Shown here one piece after another: positions 46,701 through 58,700 of a stretch of 64,000 nucleotides of DNA. Positions within the stretch are counted from its first letter, which is position 1, and each line of letters starts with the position of its first letter. A model generated the notes under the pieces. It was not told the origin of the DNA. It was given only the letters and a program-made list of their open reading frames with translations, and ran no database searches. The DNA comes from Cygnus atratus (Eukaryota; Chordata; Aves; Anseriformes; Anatidae). The position numbers and the translations under genes are program-made. The stretch spans positions 100,932,129 through 100,996,128 of the forward strand of contig NC_066362.1 of NCBI RefSeq assembly GCF_013377495.2, written 5' to 3'.

Positions 46701-49700
46701 ATTTAGACAATCCCCCTTTAGCCTTTTCTCCTTTACACTGAGCAAAAACAGCTTCCTTAGCTCTCCTCATCCATCGTTACTCCAGCCTCCCAACCATCTT
46801 CTTGGCCATCCAAGCCTCTTTTACATGGGGAGCCCCAAACTTTCCACACTGATATTTTTGTTCTCCAGTCCATTGTTGAAGGTAGTTTTCTGTTCATTTT
46901 ATCACTCCCTGTCACAGTTGTCATCATCCCCTGCTGTTAGGTGATGCCACTTAAGGGAAGTTTTTTTAATTTCTGTTCTCTACAGCATCTTTATTATTTT
47001 CTGGACAGAGTGTGGGGCTCTCCAAGTTGAACAATGTCCATGGTAGAAACGACTGAACAAGATGGACAAGGGGATCAGGTGCACTCTTAGTAAGTTTGCA
47101 GACTACACCAAGTTGGGTGCAAGTGTTGATCTGCTCGAGGGTAGGAAGGATCTACAGAGGGATCTAGATAGGCTGGACTGATGGGCTGAGGCCAACTGTA
47201 TGAAGCTCAACAAGGTTAAGTGCCAGGTCTTGCACTTGGGGCACAACAACCCCATGCAGCGCTACAGGCTGGGGGGAGAGTGGCTGGAAAGCTGCCTGGC
47301 TGAAAGGGGCCTGGAGTTACTGGTTGATAGGCAGCTGAATATGATCCAGCAGTGTGCTCAGGTGGCCAAGAAGGCCAACAGCATCCTGGCTTGTATCAGA
47401 AATAGCATGGCTAGCAGGACTAGGGAAGTGACTGTCCCTTTGTACTTGGCTCTGGTGAGGCCACACCTTGAATACAGCGTTCAGTTTTGGGCCTCTCACT
47501 ACAAGGACATCAAGGTGCTAAAGCGTGTCCAAAGAAGGGAAATGAAGCTGGTGAAGGGTCTAGAGAACAAGTCTTATGAGGAGCAGTTGGGGTTATTTAC
47601 CCCAGAGAAAAGGGTTATTTACCCTAGAGAAAAGAATACTCAGGGGAGACCTTATTGCACTCTACAACTACCTCAACGGAGGTTGTAGTGGGGTGGGTGT
47701 CAATCTCTTCTCCCAAGCACTAAGTGGTAAGACAAGGGGAAATGGCCTCAAGTTGCTCCAGGCAAGGTTTAGGTTGGATATTAGGGAAAAATTCTTCACT
47801 GAAAGGGTTGTGAAGCAATAGAACAGACTGCCCAGGGAAGTGGTTGAGTCACGATCCCTGGAGTTATTCAAAAGATGTGTTGATGTGTTGCTTATGGACA
47901 TGGTTTAGTGGTAGACTTGGCAGTGCTAGGTTAACGGTTGGACTTAGTGATCTCTGAAGTCTTTTCCAACCTAAATGATTCTATGATTCTGTGATTCTAA
48001 GATGTGTTATTAGAAAAGTTAAAGTTGTCACTTTTTTGTGGCCTTTGCAAGATCATGATCTTCCTTTCTTTCACTGCCACCAGTTATGTGAGAAAAGAAA
48101 GAACTTGTGATGCTAGAGGAACGGAGAACCTGCTTGAAGCAGGAGATCTCACAGCAAGAGACTGAGTTTTACATTAAATGTCACATATAGGAAGTCAACT
48201 TGCCTCCAAGAGGAGCCCCGAAGCAACATCCAACTCCAACTGCGCAAGCCGCCACCAGGAGTTCGAGCTGCCTGTGCACATTCTGGAACAGAGAGTGCAG
48301 CCAGAGAAAGGCATGCTGGGATTAGAGGTAGCAAAGCCAAAGAGTTAGGATCCAAAACAACAAAACAAAGCAACAGCCAGCAGCAAATTCAGCCGTTACA
48401 AATAGCAGGCCCTGTACATTTTAGTCCAGTCTTTAGTGACTCAGTTGGTCTCCAACAGTGAGATTTGGTCCTTACGCATAGACAAGATCAAGTAAAACAG
48501 CACCTGCTATTGTATTACAAAGCCAGTTACTGCTAGGAGTTTGTATGTAAAGCAATTCCCAAATGTATTATTTTTTTTGCAACTAGTCAATACATCATTC
48601 AGCCTCCAGAGGCCGTTCTGTAATAGCAAAAGCCTACAGGCAGTGTCAGTGGCTATAATTAGTAATGCCTTACACATTCTGTCTTAAAGACAAATTGATC
48701 TTTGTCTATAGCTACTTAAGAAGGTTTTTTTTGTTGTTTTTTTTTTTTTACACAGACGGTCACAGTGGAAACATATCAGCATTGTGAGACTGAAAACTTG
48801 TCAAATGCGTATTCTTTACCAGCCTCTGTAATGTGGTAGGTAACACACCTGGTTGGTCCTGCACAGCTGTTTGACTGTATAATTGTCCTCCCACTACCAC
48901 TTTTTTATACTGCTCTATAACAGCATGTTGCATTTCAATTCATATGTTCCCTCTGTGGTTTGTCGCCTACCAATGTGTCTTAGGAGTTTAGCCTGTGGAA
49001 GAGCTGCACGCAGAAACATGTGCCTTACCTCATACACACCACAGAAAATTGACATAAACTTGCTGAGTACTGCTGCACAGATACTAGCAATATGCACAAA
49101 AGGACCCTGCAAGAGAAGAGGAGGAGAAAATAAGAGAGGGTTACCCTCTGTCACTGGTAACCAGGTGCAGATCTCATAATTTCTCTTTGGCCACCTCAGA
49201 CAGTTCTTCAGTATTTTTTTTTCCTCTTGGAAGCTACCTGACTTGAGTGCTTTGATTTTTTCTATATCAAGTCTTTCATAGTGGAAAGAAAATGGCCAGA
49301 GGAAAGTAAGTGTTGCTTGGAAGAGCAGAGCTTTGAGAAGAGGAAAGGTGCCAAAGAAAAGGAAAGACTCTTCTTGTACAGACAACTCCTCCCACTGCCT
49401 AGACCCTGGCCACTACTGCATATGAAGATAGCAATATTTACCTCTTTCCCCACAGGCAGGCCGCTTCCAAGTCCAGCTGTGAGGCCCACAACTTTGGCCA
49501 CAAAAGCTTTGAGAGTGAGATATTCTTTGAGGACCACTCCCCTCATAATTGTCTTGAGCTCTGGGATCCCAGACCCTGAAAACAGCAACAGAGCAGAGGA
49601 TATAGAAAACTCACAAGCAAATGGAATAAAAAAAAAAGAGACAGACATAAACCAATTATGCCATGCCTTCTGCCCTCACCAACAGCCTGTGGAGAGACGA

Positions 49701-52700
49701 GGTGGCAAAAAATGGCCGCAAACAGAATGAGAACAAGTGGGTATGTGACCCACGCCAGATACTGCATAGGAATATTCGGGTGTAGCTCTTTGTACATCCA
49801 CTTGTAGGCTGTAGACAGACAAACAAAAAAATTGTCATTAACCACAGCTGCTCCAAGCAGGCTGATAAACATTAACAATCAAAAGCACACACCCGCTAAA
49901 CCTGTCCAATCTAAATTTTCCTGAGAAATGCTATCTGTAAGTCCTAATTTTATAGGTTAAGCAGGGTAAAGCTTTGTTGCATTTTAAGTACAAGATCCCA
50001 AATAGTACATGCACTCTGCAGGAATGGATAGAAGTGGTTCTTTGCTCTTAGATACTATTAATAACTGTGCCATAATGTGGCATTAGAAGAGGTGCATTAC
50101 TTTGCACTTTTGAGGGTGAATTTCCATGTAGGGTCTTCTCATTTTGCAGCTGGAGGACCATATATGGGCCCTGAAGGGCAGTGAAGTGGTCCACTAACAG
50201 CTAGTGTCCTCTCCTCCATCTCAGTCCCAGGAAAAATTGTTCCTTCTTAAAAACTATCTTAGAAGTCATGCTTATGCTTTGCCTTCTAGAGCAGCAGCAT
50301 GAGGGGAGTGGTGCCAACTGTTACAACAGCAGCGGTACTGCTACTTAGTTGGGTCCAACAGCATGAACTGCCCAGGGAGAAGGCAAAGAATCCAAAGAAC
50401 TCACTTGCAGAAAGTATAAAGGACAAGGGGCCTCTGAGATTAACAGGTTAAGCCATGTGGGGAAGACATAAAGGAAGGAACACCGGGCTGAGGAGATATT
50501 GGGAGCTTTGTCGAAGTACAGTGTCTGGTGGACATCAGCAGCAAAGAGCACTGAGAGGAAAGGATTTGGTGTGTGTGTGCAGGTTGGGACTGGGACACTA
50601 AGGGTAAGGACAAAGGAACAGTGGAATTAAAAGGATGAGGGCAATGTTGTATGTGTGTGCACAGAGATGGGGGGAAGGGACACTGAAAGATCTTGTTATA
50701 GCTGGCAAAGTGGACAGGAACAACAGGAAAGTTGCAGAGAAGGAACATAAGCCAGTGATTAGGAAATCTTTGTGAAAAAAAAAAGCCCAAGGAAAGAGCA
50801 CTATGGGACCAGGTAGCAGAAAACTGCAGAGCACCATATAAATAAAAATTGGGAAGAACAATAATCAAGTTAAAAACAGGAAAACAAACAAACTCAAAAA
50901 CACAGTATCAGGTGGGCATCTAAGGGCTCCTTTCCCTCCCCACCCACATGTGCTCAGCAGACCTGAGGAGGACGGGAGCCAGTATACCAGGAGTATAATT
51001 AACATCTCCCTGTGCCCCTACACATACAAGAGAGCAGGAGGGAAAGGGAGTAAGAATAATGGGTTGTCTTTTACTCACACACATATCTTTTGTTCCCTTC
51101 CCACTTACACTTCCAAATTTTTGCCTATGATCACTTTAAAGAAGCTTTTCCTAGTTAACCTTTTCTCTACTGTGTTGCAAGTAACTTCCTAGGCAGCTGG
51201 GGGGTGAAGATGGGACACTGATGTTAAAGGAGGAACATTGGTTACCAGGCTTTGTAAAACATTCATACTATTTATACTTTTGCAACACCTGAATGAGACC
51301 CACCCTGTAGGCTCTTTGCACTGGCATAGTCCATTCCCCAGCTCACCAACGCCATGACCAGTCCCAACAGAACCAAGAAAATCCAGTCCTCTCCAAGCTT
51401 CCTGGTGATGTATTTCTGGATGCGTCTAGCACAGGCTGTGTAGGGAAGAGTGAACCAGAAAAACTGAGGCAACAGATGAAGCCTGTATCTCCTATGCTGA
51501 GAACTCTTTTCTCCTATGCTGAAAACTGACTACAGTAATGATTTATTTGGGCTTGGTGTTGAAGGACTGTTACCCAGCCCTTTCTTACAGTCTTGCAAAA
51601 TTCTTTGAACTTTCAAATATTAAAAAAAAAAGGGGGGGGGAGGGCTTAATTTAACATCTTGTGCACTAGCAGCTTAAGTTTTTTTCCTCCTCTTATAGAG
51701 ATCTGTTGTGGGAGAAAAGATTAAATTTGGAACTGGTCTTCTTTCCAAAGAGAACTTGGTTAATCCTAGGGTGAAAGTTGACATGCAAATCTCTTTTAAA
51801 TCCAATGTGATTCCTTTTCCTTTCTTCTCTACTTCTCCCCAAAGTTTCCTTGTCTTTTTGCCTTGCTTAAATTCCATCTCTCTGGCTGGTCCACCCAATA
51901 TCTGTTCACAGAGTAATCAAGGATAAATTATTCCCACCTTGACATTTGGAATAGTGCTCTTCTTTTATATCTACTTGACTCTGTCGTTTCAGGGGTCTTT
52001 CCTTGTTCTTTTGGGTCTGCCTTGTATTCAGTAGTTTTGCTGCTTCCTTCTCTGCAAAGTCAGTTATCTGGTCTGTGTATTGGCCATAAAGCTAGAAGAG
52101 CAGAAAGCAAGAGAGATCAAAAGGAAGAGGTAAGGCAAATGCTCCTTCACAAGTATCATTAAAGATGAAAAGACATATCTACTACAGTCAGCGGTGCGGA
52201 CTCAAATGTACCCAGGCAGGGAGACAGAGACCCAGAAAGTGTCAGACAGAGGCAGCTTATATATAGATATATATATAGATATATATATATTTCTTTATCT
52301 TTTTCCTTTTCTTGTTGCATTTTTTTTTTTAGGGGGGTGGAACAAGCTATGATCACAGAATACTAATTGCTTTCTAACATCATCAGAAAGAGCAGGCTTG
52401 GATCTGAAGGAAAAGAGATTGATCAGACTTTCTGGAAGCAAAAAAGAAGGTCAAAATAGTTCACACGAGACTGCCAGCCTTAGAGTTGTCTCATACACTT
52501 CAGCAGCACTGCAAAACAACTCTGAAGGTTTAGAGAGGTATCACACTACCAAATGGGTTGCAGGAATGGCCTGCATCTGTTCATCCTGCTGCCAAGGAAT
52601 GCTTAACAGGGCATGCAGCCACTAATGATGCCTGCACTAGAAAAGCAGCAGCAGTAGCTCAGAAATATCAGATGGTACCACATACATCCCATTATTTACC

Positions 52701-55700
52701 CAAACCATCCTACCAAATCCCCAGGTATCTCCAACTCATGTGAATTTTATAACTACCTAATCTAGTCTTTGTCATAAAATACTAATCTTGAAATGCATTT
52801 GGTAATATGCAATTCACAAGTAGCTACATGAGCTTACCAATGACATTTCATACATGGATCTGTAGTAAACTTGGCAGTTGTGCCAGCTTGTCAAAAAGAA
52901 AACTCAGGGAAACTTGAAAGATACTGACAGTGCCCGCTTCTTTGTTTATCAGATTCACCCAGGAGCAGCTATTCTCCCTCATTCTTTCATGGTATAGATG
53001 GGAAAGATGTGTGTTTGAAAAGCTGAGAATACGTCTCCTCTTCACATGTCCTTCAATGAGCAAACTTTGTCTTTTCTGGAGCTCATGTTCCTACCTGATG
53101 CTGGGCCTGTGATCTAGGCACTTCCCACCTGCTAGAACATGACTCTCTGCCCAGCACAACATCTGCTTTTCAAAGATTTTTGATGGCAGGAGGAAAGTCA
53201 GCAAAATTAGACACTTCAGCTGGAGAATGACAGCACATATAAGAGATATGGAGCACTACCATGTGCTTACCATGTGCTTAGGAGGTACTTCTATTTGACA
53301 GCTTTGCTTCTCCTCCTTTCTAAGTAACATAGGAGATATTGCTCCTGTTTCTTTGGGATTTTCATGAACTGAAGCTTCATCTGTAGAATGGGGATAATGC
53401 AGCTGACTTATTTGTAAGAGAATTTGAGATCAGATAGAGACTCTCAGAAAGTTTAAAGCTGTAAGGCACCTCTGGGGGTTTCTCATCCAGTCCTCAACTC
53501 ATAGCAAGCTAACTCCAAAGCCAGATCAGGCTGCTCATGACCTTGTCTGGGCAAGTCCTAAGCATCTCAAAGGATAGAAATTCCCCAGCTTCTCTGAGTT
53601 ACTGTATTTCTAGATATCAAATATGACTGAAGATCCTGAGCAGTTTATTGCCTACAATCTGAAATAGTGCCAGAGTCCCAGAGAAACAAAGCATATGTAT
53701 CAAGCATTCTTTAAGTGAGTTGAGACTAATTTGTTCTCCAGGACAAAATCTTCTTCTTTGTGTCTCAATAGACACTTGAATCATGTGCAATAACTACCTT
53801 TAAAATCCCTAGTGTTTTTTCACAGAACACACATCTAGGCTTTTTAAATTATCCTGTAACTGTAACTGGATTGGAAACTGACATATTTTACTGTAATTAT
53901 TAACCCCATTATTATCAAAGCAGCCTAGCCAAATAAAGTGATACATACTCTTACCAGTGAAGTATGGCCATGCTCTGATCCCCATAATATACACAGGAAA
54001 GTGAAACATCAGTTTGAAGGACTTGCCAGCCTTCATATACAAGGTAAGCTATCACATATAGAATCCAGTCCTAAATAGCAGACTTCTTGTTTCTCTCACT
54101 GTGTCTATTTCAGCCAGCAATGCCAAGCACTGACAGATTTTAGATAAATGCATCTTTATATCACCTTAGCTAATGTTTCATTGCCTTTACATGCTCATGA
54201 GGGATGGGTTTATACCAAACAGAGCTTAATCCAAACTGTGAATTTAAACCAAACTATGAACTACCCTGCTAAGTATCATATTCAAATTAGAGTCTTCCAC
54301 CTGCCCAGACGGAACACAGCATAACAGTATAGTAGTATGAATGGTAAAAGTCGTATCCTAGTTTACTGATCCTTTCTGGCTGGAAAATGATGGACTCAGG
54401 ATGTGGAAGAAAAGGAACTAGTCTCAGGACACAAAGATGAAGATTTTGTCCTGGAGAACAAATTAGTCTCAACTCACTTAAAGAATGCTTGATACATATG
54501 CTTTGTTTCTCTGGGACTCTGGCACTATTCCAGATTGTAGGCAATTGTGGGACAGAGAAAGAATCAAACAATCAGAGGATGACCTTTTAGAAAAATGACG
54601 TTAGGCAAGAAATATTCTTTCTATTAGTAGACATATAAAACAAAAACTGCAACATGGTAGTGCTTACACTGTCCTCTTCTTCTGATGCTACCTCTCTGAC
54701 ATAAGGAGCACAGTGTTTCTGAGCACCACAATAACTGGAAAGAATTTTAAAAGATATCAATTATCACCTAGACAGTTGAGCCAGAAAAGGTACTATTATG
54801 TCTAGATTGGCTAAATTCTTAGTGAGAACATGATAATGGTGCAATAACAACAGAAGGTATAAATACTCTTGGGGGTGGGGGATTGGGTGGGGTGGTGGAG
54901 AGAGACAGAGAGAGAGAGAGAGGAACAACAAAAAACAATCCAGGGAGAAAGCACAACATAGGTATCATTCATTTTCAGGGACGAAGCTTTTACATAAAAA
55001 CAGCAGGTTTGTCTTCCCCAAAAAGATGGAGAAGTTTCATTGCCTAAATAATTGAGGAAAAGATACACAGAATCTCAGAGGAAAAATATGTACAACACCA
55101 CAATCTCAAAACTTTTCTGTGAGCTATTCTGATGCTCAGCACCCACTTAAAACTGCAGTCCCCTCTCAGTCCAAAGCCTAAGTTATTTCTCATGCCATTC
55201 AGACTCAACAATATATTCTCCACAGCATACTCCAGTCCTAGAATCCCTTCCCCAGTCACTACCAGTGCACGCTGTTTTTAATCTGCTGCTCCTGGCCATT
55301 GAGTCAGCTGTGGGCTCTACACACTGCTCATGCCCCTCACTTTTGCCTTGGAGACACCATTCTGTTCCTGAAAGGTTCTTACTTAGTCTTTCTGATGGAT
55401 AACGTATGATCAGCCGTATTTCATCTCAAAGCCGAGACCTCCCAAAACTCATGTAATAAGTAAATTTTAATGTCAGTAAAAAGCCTAGGCTCTGCTTATT
55501 CATACAGCTACAGCTTATTTATACAGCTAACAAGACTCGTGATGGGCAGAGGGACAACAACAAAGTAATAGGTCCCCCTGAAGAAGAGAAGGCAAAGGCA
55601 AGATCTAGTAGCAGTACTCTTTACCTGAAGAGATGGAGGAGGCTGGAGAGAAAATAGAGTGAGACTTCTCAGAGGGGCACAGTGAAGGGCAAAAAGAAAA

Positions 55701-58700
55701 AGGCAAAAGTTGCAACACAGGGCTGTCTGAATGTGTAAAAGGAAAACATGTACCCATCCACCCCCTCCTAAGGGTGGTTCAGCACAGGAACAGGTGCCCA
55801 AGGGGGCTGGGGAATCTTCCTTCTTGGAGATTTTCAGAACTTGCTTGGACAACCTGATCTAGTGTTGGAGTGAGCCCTGCAGTGAGCAGGGCATTGTCCT
55901 AGAGACCTCCAGAAGTCCCTTCCCACCCACATCTTTCTGCAGGTCTGTGTCTGAGAAATTGGGTAGAGGTCTCAGTGGTACAAGGTTCAGTAAGATCTGT
56001 GTTTCGGAAAGGGAAACTGAAATTAGCAACCCACTAAGGACCACCTCCAGAGAGCCTTTCCCACCTACACCTTTATGTGAGTTTGTTACTCTGTAATACT
56101 GCATTGCCAAAATAATCAGTACACATCCCTCTTACTACACCCGTCTGTGTATTGCTGAGGGAGCTCTCTGCCATTTACACCCTTTCTACAGGCACAAATA
56201 AATTATCTTCTAAATACTTCACTGGTTTGAGCTGCTTGAGGAAAGGCTCTTATTTCTCATGCAGAAAGAAAACAAAATCCTACAATGTACAAGAATGTAA
56301 TTTTTCATCACTGTATATTATATCATCTAATATATATCTACTGTTATCTTAATTGCCCCAAACTGTGTAAATAATTACCAATTATTATTTTATGTTATCT
56401 ACTATATTATTTTAAACTATAATAAGAAGATCCCAGGCCGAAGACCAAGTTTCCACTGTTCTTTGCCCTGAGTAAGCCCAATCAAATCAAAAATCCTGTC
56501 TGAAACAGCTTCCATCCTACATATAAAACAGAAGGCAACAGCTAGCACAAGAAATTGACACAACAGAACCAAAATCTCCCTCTACCATTTTTTCACATCA
56601 TAGTGGGGAAAAAAAGTCTTAGTGGGTATTCTACATGGAAACGGATGGAAGCATGTACAGCATGTTGCTTTTCATGTTAATAACTTGTGCATGTTTTTAC
56701 AAGATGTATACAATAGTATGAAAGTTTATACTTTAGTTGCATGTGCATTAGCTAGCAAAATACACATATGCACAGCAAGTCTTGTTTTACAGCAATATAC
56801 CTGCATACAAAGTTTCGTACATAAACCTACATGTGTAAATATGTGTTTGTTTATATAACAGGATTTTTAGGGCATATTTTCAGTAAAACGGTGAATATCT
56901 GTTTTCAAGATTGAAAATTCTGTTCACAAATGCATAATTGTTGGGGATGTTACTTCCTGAAGACATCTGTGGGAATGTAACTGATTCCTGCATGCAAGGT
57001 TTCATACATAAACCTACATGCGTAAATATGTGATTGTTTATATAACGGTATTTTAGAGTATATTTCAGTAAAACTATAAATATGGCATTCTGTTTTCAAG
57101 ATTGAAAATTCTGTTCACAAATGCATAATTGTTGGGGATGTTACTTGTTGAAGACATGTATGGGAATGCATTTGATGGTCTGCTTGTTTATGCTGGAGAT
57201 TGTCTACATGCATTGATTGGCATGTCTCTGGAGATGAATATAAAGAAACCCCAGTGCCAGGTAGCAAGAGCATGGAGGTAGGTTTTACTGCCTCACTGTC
57301 ATCTGTGCCAGCTTGTGAGACTGGTATTAGGCATATGGGAATATTGTGTGGGGAGGATACATATACATCGGTATATTTTTGTGTATGCCAACTGAGGAAT
57401 GAGATACATCTATGGGTCCTGAGGGAACTGGCAGATGTAGTTGCTAAGACACTGTCCATTGTAAGAATTAAAGTTGTGTTTTTGCAGCGGAAAATTCCAC
57501 TAACGTTGCATATTCAAAAGTGACTGCGCAGGCATAACAGTGTGGGGTATGTTAAGCAGATAAGGGGACAGTGGAAGGTTCCACTGTCTCAAAATAAGGA
57601 GGATGGCTAAGAAAATCAAGACAAGCAGTTGTGGAATCAGCAAAATCAAGCAGCTAGAAAATCATGGACCCCTCCAATCATCCTCCCCCCCAGCCCAAGA
57701 AAGGAGAAATTAAAGGTTGGTCAAATAAAACTGTACATACAGGGCATAGTAACAAGCATCAGGTAGTTTGTGAACCTGTAGTACTCAGCCAATGAGGAAA
57801 CAGGGGAGGAATCAAGCTTCAGGTAATAGGGGACCTAGGGCTATGATACACTTCTGCTGCATGCTCCTGCTTGCAGGATGCCCGCCATCGCAATCGCGAA
57901 TAAAAATGCTACTTCACTGAGCCTGGATTATTGGCTGCAGATTGTTTCTCACACTATCATATTTGAGAAGTCATGGCAGTCTGGTGAAGCTCCCACTGAC
58001 TGGAAGAGGGGAAACATAACCCCCATTTTTAAAAAGGGAAAGAAAGAAGACATGGGGAACTACAGGCCAGACAGTCTCACCTCTGTGCCTGGGAAGATCA
58101 TGGAGCAGATCCTCATGGAAGCTATGCTAAGGCACATGGAAAATAAGGAGGTGACTGGTGACAGCCAACATGGGTTCACTAAGGGCAGATCATGCCTGAC
58201 AAATCTGGTGGCCCTCTATGACAGGGTTACAGCATTGGTGGGTAGAGGAAGAGTAACTGACATCAATTACCTGGACTTGTGCAAAGCATTTGACTCTGCC
58301 CCCCATGATATCCTTGTCTCTAAATTGGAGAGACTTGGATTCGATGAATGGACCACTTGGTGGGTAAGGAATTGGCTGGATGGTTGCATTCAAAGAGTTG
58401 TTTGTGGTCAATGGCTTAATGTCCAGGTGGAGATCAGTAACTAGTAGTGTTCCTCAGGGGTCAGTACTGGGACTGGCACTATTTAACATCTTTGTTGCCG
58501 ACATGGACAGTGAGATTGAGTGCACCCTCAGCAAGTTTGACAATGACACCAAGCTGTGTGGTGCAGACAGCATGCTGGAGGGAATGGATACCATCTAGAG
58601 GGACCTGGACAGGCTTGAGAGGTGGGCCTGTGCGAACCTCATGAAGTTCAACAAGGCCAAGTGCAAGGTCCTACATCTCGGTCAGGGCAATCCCAAGCAC

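Larger units (their letters stand above)
44605..48203 (-). other. CLCN1: CLCN1 intron between exons 7a and 7
   Basis: 3,599 bases. More than 1.5 kb is two CR1 copies in opposite orientations (46372-46965 on -, 47049-47997 on +). ORFs in 44886-45747 and 45927-46157 show no recognisable feature. Confidence 0.75.

Noticed and set aside
49281..49730. 149-codon + strand ORF
   Set aside because: Antisense shadow of CLCN1 exons 4 and 5.
50440..50868. 142-codon - strand ORF in CLCN1 intron 3
   Set aside because: No exon-like splice sites in a fitting phase; the flanking exons 3 and 4 join perfectly without it.
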